From the NCBI RefSeq assembly GCF_900258435.1, contig NZ_LT992558.1, positions 346,866-410,865 of the forward strand: a DNA stretch of 64,000 nt, read 5' to 3'. The notes below the pieces were generated by a model, which made no database searches, was not told the origin of the DNA, and saw only the letters and a list, made by a program, of their open reading frames with translations. The number at the start of each line of letters is the position of its first letter. Position 1 is the stretch's first letter. Positions 35,056 to 44,361 of this stretch are shown here, piece by piece. A program made the translations under genes and the position numbers. The DNA is from Carnobacterium divergens. Its GTDB lineage: Bacteria; Bacillota; Bacilli; Lactobacillales; Carnobacteriaceae.

Positions 35056-35859
35056 ATGTCTATTATATCAATTGTTTTAGTAATATTAATTGCTTTTCTA
35101 GCTGGTATGGAAGGAATTTTAGATGAATTCCAATTTCATCAACCACTAGTAGCATGTACGTTAATCGGATTAGTAACAGGTAACTTGACAGCGGGTATCG
35201 TTCTTGGCGGTACACTTCAAATGATCGCTCTTGGATGGGCAAATATTGGAGCAGCCGTAGCACCAGATGCTGCATTGGCATCCGTTGCATCAGCAATTAT
35301 TTTAGTATTAGGTGGACAAGGCGTTAAAGGCGTTCCATCAGCAATCGCAATCGCGGTTCCACTTGCAGTAGCAGGTTTATTCTTAACAATGATCGTTCGT
35401 ACACTTGCAGTACCTATCGTTCACATGATGGATACAGCGGCAGAAGATGGAAATATCAGAAAAATTGAAATGTTACACATTCTTGCAGTATGTATGCAAG
35501 GGATTCGTATTGCAATTCCTGCAGCAGCACTTTTATTCATCCCAGCAGAAACGGTTCAATCATTCTTGGAATCAATGCCAGCATGGTTAACTGAAGGTAT
35601 GGCTATTGGTGGTGGAATGGTCGTTGCCGTTGGTTACGCATTAGTAATCAACATGATGGCAACAAAAGAAGTATGGCCATTCTTCATTATCGGTTTTGTT
35701 GTAGCAGCAATTTCTCAATTAACATTAATCGCTCTTGGAGCACTTGGTGTTGCATTGGCATTGATTTACTTGAACCTTTCTAAAATGGGTGGTTCTTCAA
35801 ACGGTGGCGGCGGAAGCAATTCTGGCGACCCACTAGGGGATATCTTAAACGACTATTAA
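35056..35859 (+). CDS. manM: PTS mannose-specific EIIC (ManM/MptC)
   Basis: 267-residue polytopic membrane protein of the EII-Sor family: repeated hydrophobic segments, the start MSIISIVLVILIAF and the N-terminal GLVTGNLTAGIVLGGTLQMIALGW that is the family signature. A Gly/Ser-rich tail (GGSSNGGGGSNSGD) closes the protein. It forms the sugar channel with ManN. AGGAGGC precedes the ATG, 25 bp after manL. The extracellular loop in this family is the docking site for class IIa bacteriocins. Confidence 0.95.
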   Translation: MSIISIVLVILIAFLAGMEGILDEFQFHQPLVACTLIGLVTGNLTAGIVLGGTLQMIALGWANIGAAVAPDAALASVASAIILVLGGQGVKGVPSAIAIAVPLAVAGLFLTMIVRTLAVPIVHMMDTAAEDGNIRKIEMLHILAVCMQGIRIAIPAAALLFIPAETVQSFLESMPAWLTEGMAIGGGMVVAVGYALVINMMATKEVWPFFIIGFVVAAISQLTLIALGALGVALALIYLNLSKMGGSSNGGGGSNSGDPLGDILNDY

Positions 35860-35957
35860 ATTAAAAAGTAGCTAGCAAAGTCTTATAATGTTCGATTTGT
35901 ATCGTGTCTCTAAGGTTTCAAACCTCTAAGAGAGCATGACAAAGGAGGAAAAGAAAA

Positions 35958-36875
35958 ATGGCAGAAACAGAAAAAATTCATTTAACGAAAAAAGATCGTT
36001 TAGCCGTTGCATGGCGTTCAACATTTATTCAAGGTTCTTGGAACTATGAACGTATGCAAAATGGTGGTTGGGCATTCTCAATGATCCCAGCGATCAAAAA
36101 ATTATATAAAACAAAAGAAGATCGTTCAGCAGCATTGAAACGTCACTTAGAGTTCTTTAATACTCACCCATATATTGCTTCACCAATTCTTGGGGTAACC
36201 TTAGCACTTGAAGAAGAACGTGCGAATGGCGCGCCAGTTGATGACGTAGCAATTCAAGGGGTTAAAGTTGGGATGATGGGTCCATTAGCTGGTGTTGGTG
36301 ATCCAGTATTCTGGTTTACAGTTCGTCCAATGCTAGGCGCACTTGGTGCATCTTTAGCAATGGGTGGAAACATTCTTGGTCCAATTATTTTCTTCGTAGC
36401 ATGGAACTTAATTCGTTGGGGCTTTATGTGGTACACACAAGAATTCGGTTATAAAGCCGGTTCTAAAATTACAGAAGATCTTTCTGGTGGCGTATTACAA
36501 GACGTGACAAAAGGAGCGTCAATTCTTGGGATGTTCGTTCTGGCAGCCTTAGTACAGCGGTGGGTATCGATTAAATTCTTACCCGTTGTCTCTGAAGTTA
36601 AGCTAGACAAAGGTGCGTATATTGAATGGGATAAACTTCCAGGAGGAGGCGAAGGAATTCGCAATGCTTTCGAACAAGTGAACTCAGGATTAGCCCTTTC
36701 ATCTACTAAAGTAACAACATTACAAAACAACTTAGATCAATTGATTCCTGGTTTAGCTGCATTATTATTAACATTCTTCTGCATGTGGTTATTGAAGAAA
36801 AAAGTTAGCCCAATCGTTATCATTCTTGGTTTATTCGTAGTTGGTGTGCTTGGTCACGTAATCGGTCTTTTATAA
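35958..36875 (+). CDS. manN: PTS mannose-specific EIID (ManN/MptD)
   Basis: 305-residue EIID protein. It begins with the conserved cytoplasmic segment LTKKDRLAVAWRSTFIQGSW, has the GVKVGMMGPLAGVGDPVFW motif, and ends with hydrophobic helices. With ManM it completes the permease. AAAGGAGG precedes the ATG; the 98-bp gap after manM carries CTCTAAGG-TTTCAAAC-CTCTAAGAG, a possible small hairpin. A strong terminator follows. Confidence 0.95.
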   Translation: MAETEKIHLTKKDRLAVAWRSTFIQGSWNYERMQNGGWAFSMIPAIKKLYKTKEDRSAALKRHLEFFNTHPYIASPILGVTLALEEERANGAPVDDVAIQGVKVGMMGPLAGVGDPVFWFTVRPMLGALGASLAMGGNILGPIIFFVAWNLIRWGFMWYTQEFGYKAGSKITEDLSGGVLQDVTKGASILGMFVLAALVQRWVSIKFLPVVSEVKLDKGAYIEWDKLPGGGEGIRNAFEQVNSGLALSSTKVTTLQNNLDQLIPGLAALLLTFFCMWLLKKKVSPIVIILGLFVVGVLGHVIGLL

Positions 36876-36900
36876 GCCGATAACCAATTAGTGCTTATCT

Positions 36901-36939
36901 AAAAAGTGGCTGCAGATAATTGTCTCAGCCACTTTTTTT
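36901..36939 (+). terminator. Intrinsic terminator after manN
   Basis: AAAAAGTGGCTG / CAGCCACTTTTT stem with a 13-nt loop and T7. It ends the sigma-54 transcript. Confidence 0.9.
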
Positions 36940-36940
36940 A

Positions 36941-36969
36941 TTGGCGAAACTAAATAAAAAACGTATAAT
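36941..36969 (+). promoter_or_regulatory. Promoter of the manO gene
   Basis: TTGGCG (36941-36946), 17 bp, TATAAT (36964-36969). It shows that manO is expressed from a housekeeping promoter apart from the sigma-54 operon. The predicted start of transcription (about 36976) lies downstream of ATG 36972, ruling that codon out as the start. Confidence 0.75.
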
Positions 36970-37004
36970 GAATGAAACAAGCTAAACGAAATGGAGCGGA
37001 TAGA

Positions 37005-37385
37005 ATGGTAGAGTCAATTAACACAAAAGTAGATTTGGTGATAGATGCCACCGCTTTTACAGGTCTAACAGATTACGGGAAAATTATGATTGGAAACAAC
37101 GGTTTTGAATTTTACAATGCTCGTGACGCCCATAAATTTATTCAAATCCCTTGGGAAGAAGTTGACCAAGTGATTGCTTCAGTCATGTTTAAGGGGAAAT
37201 GGATTCCGCGTTATGCGATTAAAACAAAGAGAAATGGGACTTTCACCTTTTCGTCAAAAAACCCTAAAAAAGTTCTTAGAGCCATGCGAGAATACGTAGA
37301 TCCAAGTCATATGGTTCAATCATTGAGCTTCTTTGATGTGATTAAACGAGCATTTAAATCAATGGGGAAAAAGAAAACTAACTAA
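37005..37385 (+). CDS. manO: ManO (DUF956) mannose PTS accessory protein
   Basis: 126-residue protein of the DUF956/ManO family, regularly encoded just after manLMN in lactic acid bacteria. Features are VESINTKVDLVIDATAF, IPWEEVDQVIASV and FTFSSKNPKKVLRAMREY. The role is unresolved, but it is thought to modulate mannose PTS expression or activity. ATG 37005 follows GGAGCGG; the promoter position excludes the ATG at 36972. No membrane segment. Confidence 0.88.
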   Translation: MVESINTKVDLVIDATAFTGLTDYGKIMIGNNGFEFYNARDAHKFIQIPWEEVDQVIASVMFKGKWIPRYAIKTKRNGTFTFSSKNPKKVLRAMREYVDPSHMVQSLSFFDVIKRAFKSMGKKKTN

Positions 37386-37400
37386 ACATTTATTTAACCA

Positions 37401-37433
37401 AGAGTCATTCTAATAGAGAGTGATTCTTTTTTT
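37401..37433 (+). terminator. Terminator after manO
   Basis: Imperfect stem GAGTCATTCT / AGAGTGATTC followed by T7. Confidence 0.7.
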
Positions 37434-37640
37434 GTTGGAAGCTAGAACTCAATGACTGTATTTGGGATAGGGGCCTTTTTTCATTAAGTAAATTTTTAGA
37501 ATAACCTTAATAAAACTTAAGTACTTAACCGTTGCTAAAAGAAGGGGAAACGATTAAAATTATGCTAAGTAGCATACCAATGAACGAGCATTTAAATGAA
37601 ATTAGTCCACAATCGTTATAAAATAGGAGGCAACAATTAG

Positions 37641-38612
37641 ATGAAACTAAAAAAAATACTTACCGCTAGCTTTGTTGGATTGATCACACTGGGTGGATTA
37701 GCAAGTGCTCATCCAGTTCAAGCCCGTACGTCAATCAATGAAACATGGGGAAAACCAGCTTTTACAAGAGGCGTAACATTAAATCAAAGCCAAATTGCAG
37801 AAACACGCAAGCTATTAGGGATACAATCAGATGATGCTGTTGATGAGTTTGTCGTAGATGGCAATGTTATTTCAAAATATTTGCAAAACAGCAATAATCC
37901 AGGTGCCCAAGTTTATTCCAGTTCACTGATTCAGCGGACATCAGCAGGTGATGGTGTAAAAGTCGAAATCGTAACGCCTGAAAATATCACATTGATTACT
38001 ACTGAACAGTATCGAAATGCAAGCATTACAGCAGGTGTAACGGATGCGACCATCAAAGTAGCTTCAGCAGTTCCAGTAACAGGAGAAGGAGCTTTAGCCG
38101 GCGTATTTATGGCATTTGATGAGAATGGCCAAGCATTAGACAAAGAATCAATTGCCGTTGGGCAAGAAGAGTTGGGAGTTATTTCAGGAATTTCAGAAGC
38201 GAATAAAGACAATGCAGATTTTAGTGACGCGAATCTAAATGTTGCCTTTGCTGAAATTAAAGCGGAACTTGCAAAAATTCATGAAAAACAAGATCAACTT
38301 GCAACAAAAGAAGATGTTGAAAAAATTGTCAACGAAGCATTGAAGAACAACAATTTAGAGAAAGTTGTGACACCTGAACAAACCACACAAATTACTAATT
38401 TTATGATTCGCTTCCAAAATTCGCCAGCGATTAATAACAAAGAATTGATTAGCCAACTCAATAACTTCGGAAAAGATGTTATGAATAATGCGAAAAACTG
38501 GCTTGGAGAAGCCCGCAATTCGTTAAACTCAGAAGAAGCACAGAACTTTTTACAAAAAGTGAGCAATAGTTGGGATCGTTTTGTCAGCTGGGTAACAGGA
38601 TTTTTTAACTAG
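37641..38612 (+). CDS. Secreted DUF1002 protein (YpuA-like)
   Basis: 323-residue exported protein. Signal peptide about 1-28 (cleavage likely after VQA), then a DUF1002 domain: VTLNQSQIAETRKLLGI, VEIVTPENITLITTEQYRNA, the glycine-rich VPVTGEGALAGV, then a helical C-terminal region with a Lys/Glu coiled coil. Bacillus YpuA is the characterised name-bearer, but its function is unknown. AGGAGG lies 8 nt before the ATG, and a terminator follows. It is a single-gene unit. Confidence 0.88.
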   Translation: MKLKKILTASFVGLITLGGLASAHPVQARTSINETWGKPAFTRGVTLNQSQIAETRKLLGIQSDDAVDEFVVDGNVISKYLQNSNNPGAQVYSSSLIQRTSAGDGVKVEIVTPENITLITTEQYRNASITAGVTDATIKVASAVPVTGEGALAGVFMAFDENGQALDKESIAVGQEELGVISGISEANKDNADFSDANLNVAFAEIKAELAKIHEKQDQLATKEDVEKIVNEALKNNNLEKVVTPEQTTQITNFMIRFQNSPAINNKELISQLNNFGKDVMNNAKNWLGEARNSLNSEEAQNFLQKVSNSWDRFVSWVTGFFN

Positions 38613-38619
38613 ATAAAGG

Positions 38620-38652
38620 AGAACCATTCTTAAAAAGAATGGTTCTTTTTTT
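38620..38652 (+). terminator. Intrinsic terminator of the DUF1002 gene
   Basis: AGAACCATTCTT / AAGAATGGTTCT stem with a short loop and T7. Confidence 0.9.
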
Positions 38653-38672
38653 GAGTAGATTTAAATAAAAGA

Positions 38673-38707
38673 GGCCGTCCTAAACATACATTAGGACGAC
38701 CTTTTTT
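38673..38707. terminator. Second terminator, facing the Mga-like gene
   Basis: GGCCGTCCTAA / TTAGGACGACC stem with T6 on the plus strand and an A/T-rich flank on the other, between convergent genes. It probably also ends the minus-strand regulator transcript. Confidence 0.75.
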
Positions 38708-40205
38708 ACTCTAGTATAAATGGAAAGCGAAAAGATTTCTGGAATTTTTCTTTTAAAATCAGAAGCATCAAATTTTGCCACATTTCTGGTCGAGAAATTT
38801 CAGTAATGAAAAATAGAATTTGATCGGGCTTCTGATGCTCAAAACAATCAGAAATAATAATTCTGGCATCATTAATATCATCTACAATAACAATATTTTC
38901 TTTACCGAACATAGTAAAGAGTTTTCTTTTGATAATATTTACTCCTGCCACATGTTTTGAATACTGAATGTATATTTTTAAATACATAGGGTCAACGTAG
39001 TCAATAATAGAAGCAATTAAAAAGTAATACCCATTTAAATATTTTTCGTCAACTTTCATATTGTATTCAGTAGTTATTGAATGAAAAAAATGCATAATTT
39101 TATGTTCAATCAATTTGAAACGCTCGGATTTAGTCGAAAAACGTTTCAGGCTGACAGGATTTGCAAACAATACAGACAAGTCTGTATCAAAATAATAAAT
39201 GTAGATATGAAAAATAAAAATATAGTAGAAGGTAACAGCACGATCTTCAATTGAAATAAAAACATCTGGGAAAAATTGCGTGAAAATTGACTCGGTTAAT
39301 TCTGTAGAATGTTTGACAATTGGAGAGTTTAAGGACTCCACTTGAGAATAAAGAGCAACCTTTTCCTCTAAATTATCAAGCTCAGAAATCGAAATTCTAG
39401 ACAATAAATTTATAAATAAAAGCTCATCTTCATCTGTTAAATAGTCATGAGAATAAACCGATACATCATTAAGTTCTTTAAAAATAGTCGCAATTTCTTT
39501 AATATCTTCAGAAAGTGTAAAAGGCGGATTTCTTTTATCTAAATAAGATAATAAAAATAGAATTTCTAATTTTTTTGTTTTAGAGGGATTGTGAGCGGGA
39601 GCTGAAAAGGCGAGCTTGAATTCTTTGTTGAATTTTTTTATTGGAAACAGGTCTTCAAGAGGCCATGCGATTCCTTGAGAAATTCCCCAGTAAAAAAAGT
39701 AATAGAATGTTTTTAAATGTTTTGGAGAACCAACTAAGTTATTCTCATTTTTGGTTTCAGTAAAAACAATATCAATTTTAAAACCAGCTAAGAAGCGTTT
39801 AAGATCAGCCATTTGTCTGTATAAATGGGGGGTGCTGATGTATAAATACTCAGCTAATTGAATCATTGAATCAAAGTGTTTCGTTAAAAGTGAATAAATA
39901 ATATTGAATTGGATTGAATTTTTCAAATAGTGTAGTTGCAAACTCACCATAAAGTATTCGATGTTCATAGGAGAAGAATTTACTATCGAATAACAATATT
40001 TATTTTTTTTAATTTCCAAATCCTTAAAATCTTTTTCTATTTCTAAATCATGAGCCAGTTCTTCAATCGTGTTTAGTGTTGAACGTTTAGAAATTTGAAG
40101 TAATTCAGAAAAGGATTCAAGGGAGAGTTCTTTTGGATGAGTGTAAACAAGCTCTCTAAATAAAGTTAATTTAGCTAAATCTTTTTTCGTCATTAATGTG
40201 TCCAC
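38706..40205 (-). CDS. Mga-like transcriptional regulator of WxL cluster 1
   Basis: 499-residue protein with two N-terminal helix-turn-helix regions (near 10-55, LSLESFSELLQISKRSTLNTI, and 105-140, MIQLAEYLYISTPHLYRQM), a PRD-like helical core and a C-terminal EIIB-like portion (NIVIVDDINDARIIISDC). This is the Mga/AtxA architecture of virulence and surface regulators. GTG 40205 lies 7 nt after AAAGGAGG; ATG four codons in is an alternative. It is divergent from the WxL cluster starting at 40482 and likely controls it. Confidence 0.82.
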   Translation of the reverse strand: MDTLMTKKDLAKLTLFRELVYTHPKELSLESFSELLQISKRSTLNTIEELAHDLEIEKDFKDLEIKKNKYCYSIVNSSPMNIEYFMVSLQLHYLKNSIQFNIIYSLLTKHFDSMIQLAEYLYISTPHLYRQMADLKRFLAGFKIDIVFTETKNENNLVGSPKHLKTFYYFFYWGISQGIAWPLEDLFPIKKFNKEFKLAFSAPAHNPSKTKKLEILFLLSYLDKRNPPFTLSEDIKEIATIFKELNDVSVYSHDYLTDEDELLFINLLSRISISELDNLEEKVALYSQVESLNSPIVKHSTELTESIFTQFFPDVFISIEDRAVTFYYIFIFHIYIYYFDTDLSVLFANPVSLKRFSTKSERFKLIEHKIMHFFHSITTEYNMKVDEKYLNGYYFLIASIIDYVDPMYLKIYIQYSKHVAGVNIIKRKLFTMFGKENIVIVDDINDARIIISDCFEHQKPDQILFFITEISRPEMWQNLMLLILKEKFQKSFRFPFILE

Positions 40206-40481
40206 AGCAAAACCTCCTTTTATTGAGTAGCAAATGATATGTAAAGCAATTTATCTAGCTCTAAGATTATAACGGAAATAAGACGATAGTCAAATACGTC
40301 GAGAATAGTAGTTTTAAATATAATTCCAGAAAACGTATACGAATACTATTAAATAAGACTTTTATCATAAATTGGAGAATTAGATACTAAATTAAGATAA
40401 CATGAGAAAATATAAATGTTCTACACTTATAGTACAGTAAATTAATTATTACTTGTACAAATAAGGCGATGGAGTGACAAA
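40206..40481. promoter_or_regulatory. Divergent control region of WxL cluster 1
   Basis: 276 bp between the Mga-like gene and the first cluster gene. An imperfect inverted repeat GTACAGTAA...TTACTTGTAC (40432-40458) lies just upstream of the 40482 gene and could be a regulator site. No clear -35/-10 pair was identified on the plus strand, which fits activator dependence. Confidence 0.4.
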
Positions 40482-40730
40482 ATGATTATTGATGATAATT
40501 GGGACGATGTTTTCATTTATAATGTAGAGTTTCAAGTTTTAATTACGAGTAAAACAGGTGAATTTGAGAAAAACATTTCGAAAAGTTTGGTTTTCAGTAG
40601 TGAGCTAGATGAAAATAAAGTAGCTGATATTGTCAAAGAAAAATTTGGGAATGTTATCAAAGTAAACTACGTTGATTATTTTGGAGATTCATTAGAATTT
40701 AAAAATCAAAATCAATTGGAAAGGGGGTGA
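40482..40730 (+). CDS. NWDD-family small cytoplasmic protein, copy 1
   Basis: 82-residue acidic protein without signal peptide or membrane segment. It starts MIIDDNWDDVFIYNVEF and has a later block IVKEKFGN...VNYVD. The protein at 62917 shares NWDD-F-Y, the middle ELD and the (I/V)K-x-FG-N-VD block. I do not recognise the family. It is first in WxL cluster 1, 4 bp before the LPxTG gene, while its relative is last in cluster 2. The repeated linkage suggests a role in making or regulating the WxL surface complex. Confidence 0.7.
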   Translation: MIIDDNWDDVFIYNVEFQVLITSKTGEFEKNISKSLVFSSELDENKVADIVKEKFGNVIKVNYVDYFGDSLEFKNQNQLERG

Positions 40731-40734
40731 ACGG

Positions 40735-41046
40735 ATGCGTACGCAAAAGCAAGAATTGCTTTTGTTTTTCATTATTGTGCTAGTTCTTTGTTTCCCGTCA
40801 GTGTCTTTAGCAAATACGACAAAAAGCCAAGTAGGTATTTTTTTTACTGAAGGAAATGAAGCTGATGAGTTAGTGCAGGAAAAAAAGTCTAACGGAAAAA
40901 AAAATCCTAGCATAGGGGCTAAGGAAGTGCAAAGAGGGGATTATTTACCTCAAACAGGGGAGCAGGGTCAAGAGAATATACTTATAGTGGGGAGTCTACT
41001 TTTAGTTATTTCAGTAGTAGGAATGAATAAAATAAAACGGGGGTAG
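40735..41046 (+). CDS. Small LPxTG-anchored protein (CscD-like)
   Basis: 103-residue exported protein: signal peptide (to about 28, SVSLA), a short Lys/Glu-rich mature part, then LPQTGE, a hydrophobic helix and a KIKRG tail. Small LPxTG proteins of this kind are standard members of csc/WxL clusters. GGGGG lies before the ATG at 40735; the gene is 4 bp after the NWDD gene. It will be covalently attached to the wall by sortase; its partner role is unknown. Confidence 0.85.
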   Translation: MRTQKQELLLFFIIVLVLCFPSVSLANTTKSQVGIFFTEGNEADELVQEKKSNGKKNPSIGAKEVQRGDYLPQTGEQGQENILIVGSLLLVISVVGMNKIKRG

Positions 41047-41052
41047 TAAAAG

Positions 41053-41718
41053 ATGATTTTAAAAAGAATGTTAGTTGTAGGATTAATTAGTACAAGTTTT
41101 TTATTTAGTACAGCAACATACGCAGTTACCGGAGATGAGGTAAAGGGGAGTGAAGATGGAAAAAGTGGAACTTCTTATGGTTCTATTAATTTAACTCCTG
41201 GAGACCAAACAGAAGGCCCAACAGAACCAATTAAGCCTACAATTCCACCAGGGGAAACTGGAAATAGGGGTTCTTTGACAATTGATAACGTAGCCCCATT
41301 ATTGTTTGATACACATAAATTAGAAGGAAAAGAACAAGTGTATACTTCAGTAGTAATGGATTCAAATGCCCAAGTAACTGACAACCGTGGAGAAGAAGCA
41401 GGTTGGAATTTACAAGTTTCACAAACTGCATTTATAGATAGTAAAGATGCAACGAAAATATTAAAGGGTGCAAAGTTGATCTTACCTGTTGGATTGCTTG
41501 AAACAGCTGGGACGAACGTATCTCTTGCGCCTACAGTGTCAGCTGTTGAAGTAAATGAAACACCTAACGTTTTAATGAATGCCCTAGCAGGTTCAGGTGC
41601 GGGAACTTGGACAAGTGTTTTCAACAAAGATGAAATTAAATTAACGGTACCAGCTGGAAATAAAAATGGAGAATACATCTCTACAGTAACGTGGTCGTTA
41701 ATGGATGCACCAAAATAA
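41053..41718 (+). CDS. WxL-domain surface protein (cluster 1, first)
   Basis: 221-residue protein: signal peptide (about 1-24), a Pro/Thr-rich linker (GPTEPIKPTIPPGE), then a C-terminal WxL domain with the two hallmark motifs GWNLQVS and TWSLMDAP. WxL domains bind peptidoglycan non-covalently and interact with DUF916/DUF3324 proteins. It is 6 bp after the LPxTG gene with AGTAAAAG as a weak ribosome site, and is probably translated by coupling. Confidence 0.9.
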   Translation: MILKRMLVVGLISTSFLFSTATYAVTGDEVKGSEDGKSGTSYGSINLTPGDQTEGPTEPIKPTIPPGETGNRGSLTIDNVAPLLFDTHKLEGKEQVYTSVVMDSNAQVTDNRGEEAGWNLQVSQTAFIDSKDATKILKGAKLILPVGLLETAGTNVSLAPTVSAVEVNETPNVLMNALAGSGAGTWTSVFNKDEIKLTVPAGNKNGEYISTVTWSLMDAPK

Positions 41719-41745
41719 AAAAGTAAATGAAAAGGGGTAATAAAA

Positions 41746-42405
41746 ATGAAAAAGAAATTAATCGGTCTATCCTTAAGTGCAGGTATTTTAGTTAGTATTA
41801 CGTTAATGAACAATTTGCAAGCAAATGCAGCAGAGGTCAGTAAAGGTTCTTCAACAGCTAATTTTGAATTACAAGCAGGAGATTCGACGACAATTCCAGA
41901 AGTAATTGATCCAGAACTTCTACCACCAACAGGAAATAAAGGACCACTCAGTCTAGATACTGTCTCAAGTTTTAATTTTCAAACAAAAAAACTAGGTGCA
42001 GAATCAAAAGCGCTTCTTGAAGCAACGCCTGTTTTAGGAACTAAATTAGGACTTCAAGTGACAGATGAACGTGGGGAAGATTTAGGTTGGAATTTAAAAG
42101 TAAGTGCAACGCCTTTTAAAACCGAAGACGATACATTAGAGTTAAAAGGCGCTGTTATGACTATTCCAGAAGGAGCACTAACGACAAAAGAAGGGGTAGA
42201 TCCACTTTTAACACCAACGGCTTTTAAAGTAGCGTTATCGCCAACACCAACAAGTATTATGAAAGCTAGTACAACACAAGGGCGTTCAACATGGGTAAAC
42301 TCATTTGAAGCCAAAGGAGAAAAAGTAACTTTAGCTGTTCCATCGGGAAATAAAGTTGCCACCTATTCATCCACAATTACTTGGTCGCTAGAAGATGCAC
42401 CATAA
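41746..42405 (+). CDS. WxL-domain surface protein (cluster 1, second)
   Basis: 219-residue WxL protein: signal peptide (about 1-28), short linker (IPEVIDPELLPPTG), WxL domain with GWNLKVS and TWSLEDAP. It is a close paralogue of the preceding gene in layout. GGGG precedes the ATG. The conserved PLSLDTVSSFNF segment marks the start of the domain. Confidence 0.9.
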   Translation: MKKKLIGLSLSAGILVSITLMNNLQANAAEVSKGSSTANFELQAGDSTTIPEVIDPELLPPTGNKGPLSLDTVSSFNFQTKKLGAESKALLEATPVLGTKLGLQVTDERGEDLGWNLKVSATPFKTEDDTLELKGAVMTIPEGALTTKEGVDPLLTPTAFKVALSPTPTSIMKASTTQGRSTWVNSFEAKGEKVTLAVPSGNKVATYSSTITWSLEDAP

Positions 42406-42444
42406 CAGGATTTAAAAAATAACAGAAAATGATAGGGGAATACG

Positions 42445-43137
42445 ATGAATAAAAGATTTTTTTTGACTGCACTAATTATTTCAATCCCAATGGCTGGAGG
42501 ATTACAAGTAAGTGCTGCCTCACCAGGAATATCAGACAGCAAAATTGATTTTCTTGCAGGAGACGGTGTAGTGACGCCACCAGTGAATCCAAAAGAACCA
42601 GATAATTTGATCCTACCAAGCCCTATAGATAGCTCAGATCCAGAAAATGAAGGAACAGGTCAAATTGGACCGTTATCTGTTGATTATGTTTCCAATTTAA
42701 AATTTGGAAAACAGAAAATTTCAGGAAAAACAGTTGCATATAAAGCATTGAATGCGGATCCTTTTGTACAAGTGACAGATTTACGTGGCTCAGGAGATGG
42801 CTGGAGATTATCAGCAAAAATGAGTCGGTTTATTAACGAAAACAATCACGAATTAAAAGGTGCTACCTTATCAATGCAAAGCAGTATAGTAAAAGCTGGA
42901 AGTACAAGTAATATATCACTATCTCCAGTTTCATCAGATATTGTATTTGATAACCAAGAAAGTAAACCAGTTATTATTGCAACGAATAAAGGAGGGCGGG
43001 GTACGTGGCTCAATGTTTGGTCTGGTGCCGATCAAGCCAATGAATCTATTCAATTAAATGTTTTAGCAGGTACACCAGAAGCGAACACTGAGTATACATC
43101 TTCAATCACATGGGAACTGGAAGATGCACCAAAATAA
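42445..43137 (+). CDS. WxL-domain surface protein (cluster 1, third)
   Basis: 230-residue WxL protein: signal peptide (about 1-26), Pro/Asp-rich linker (TPPVNPKEPDNL), WxL domain with GWRLSAK and TWELEDAP. GGGG precedes the ATG. A weak stem ACAAGGA / TCCTTGT lies downstream (43151-43181), perhaps reducing readthrough into the DUF916 gene. Confidence 0.9.
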   Translation: MNKRFFLTALIISIPMAGGLQVSAASPGISDSKIDFLAGDGVVTPPVNPKEPDNLILPSPIDSSDPENEGTGQIGPLSVDYVSNLKFGKQKISGKTVAYKALNADPFVQVTDLRGSGDGWRLSAKMSRFINENNHELKGATLSMQSSIVKAGSTSNISLSPVSSDIVFDNQESKPVIIATNKGGRGTWLNVWSGADQANESIQLNVLAGTPEANTEYTSSITWELEDAPK

Positions 43138-43212
43138 GTAAAACTTACAGACAAGGATCACTTTGAAAAGGAGGTCCTTGTTGTTTCATTAAGAAAAGGG
43201 GAATCGATCAAG

Positions 43213-44325
43213 ATGAAAAAATTACATTTACTAACCGTTGTATTACTAATAGGGAGCTTAATTTCACCAATTATAGGTCAAGCAGAAGGAAGCATGGCTT
43301 ATTCTGCAAAAGCTAATATACCAGAAAACCAAATCAACAAAACACTTACTTATTTTGATCTGAAAATGGAACCAGGTCAAGAACAAGAAATTACCCTAAC
43401 TGTTAGTAATTCTAGCGATAAGGAAACAACAATCATTCTTTCTCCTAACATTGCGACAACCAATCAAAATGGTGTGATTGATTATAGTCAAAATAAAGTA
43501 AAACTAGATTCCACCTTAAAAATTCCCCTCAGTTCCATTATTTCAAAGAAACAAGAAGTGACACTGGCTCCTAACGAAACCAAACAAGTTCCATTTACAC
43601 TTAAAATGCCAGATAAACCTTTTGAAGGTCTTTTGCTAGGCGGATTTTATGTTACTAAAAAAGAAGAAGCAGATGCTTCAAAAGAAGCTGAAAAAAACGT
43701 GCAAATTAAAAATAATTATTCGTATGTGATAGGCATCCAATTAAGAGAAGCATTAACAGAAGTGAAACCTCAGTTAAAAATGAATCAAATTAAACCGACC
43801 TTACTAAACTATCGAACGGCTATAACTGTGAACTTACAAAATACAAAAGCGACGCTCATAAAAGAATTCGATGTCCATGCAAAGATAAGAAAAAAAGGCA
43901 ATGCGACTGTTTTACATGAAATAACAAAAACAGATATGTCAATGGCGCCCAACTCAAATTTTGATTTCCCTATAAACTGGAACAACCAAAGCTTAGAGCC
44001 AGGAACCTATACATTAGAAATGACCGCTAAGTCAGGTGACAATCAGTGGGAATTTGAAGAGGAGTTTAAAATTTCAGCAAATGAGTCTAAAACGCTAAAC
44101 AAAGACGCTGTAGAATTAGAAAAATCCACTCCAAATTGGCTAATGATTAGTTTGTTAGCAATAGGTGTCATAACGATAATGACTAGTGGAATCATTTATT
44201 TCATTTACAAACATAAAAAGAAAAAAGAAGCAGAACGTCAAGCTCGGATAAGAAAGCAAAAAAAGCGAAAAAAAGCTCAAGCAAAGAAAAAAAAGCAACA
44301 ATCAGAAAATGTTAATGAACACTGA
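43213..44325 (+). CDS. WxL-interacting protein with DUF916/DUF3324 domains (CscA-like)
   Basis: 370-residue membrane protein. Signal peptide (about 1-25), DUF916 domain (about 28-155; SYF-like TYFDLKMEPGQ motif and KEEA), DUF3324 domain (about 160-295; NNYSYVIGIQLRE, MAPNSNFDF), one C-terminal helix (about 312-335) and a very basic cytoplasmic tail (KKKK repeats). DUF916 binds peptidoglycan and WxL; DUF3324 is proposed to bind host or partner proteins. It tethers WxL proteins at the membrane. AAGGGG precedes the ATG. Confidence 0.93.
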   Translation: MKKLHLLTVVLLIGSLISPIIGQAEGSMAYSAKANIPENQINKTLTYFDLKMEPGQEQEITLTVSNSSDKETTIILSPNIATTNQNGVIDYSQNKVKLDSTLKIPLSSIISKKQEVTLAPNETKQVPFTLKMPDKPFEGLLLGGFYVTKKEEADASKEAEKNVQIKNNYSYVIGIQLREALTEVKPQLKMNQIKPTLLNYRTAITVNLQNTKATLIKEFDVHAKIRKKGNATVLHEITKTDMSMAPNSNFDFPINWNNQSLEPGTYTLEMTAKSGDNQWEFEEEFKISANESKTLNKDAVELEKSTPNWLMISLLAIGVITIMTSGIIYFIYKHKKKKEAERQARIRKQKKRKKAQAKKKKQQSENVNEH

Positions 44326-44361
44326 ACTGATTAAAATAACTATGGGAAGGAGGCGTTTAAA

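Noticed and set aside
41175..41813. Minus-strand frame of 212 codons
   Set aside because: Antisense to a clear WxL gene; no ribosome site or family features.
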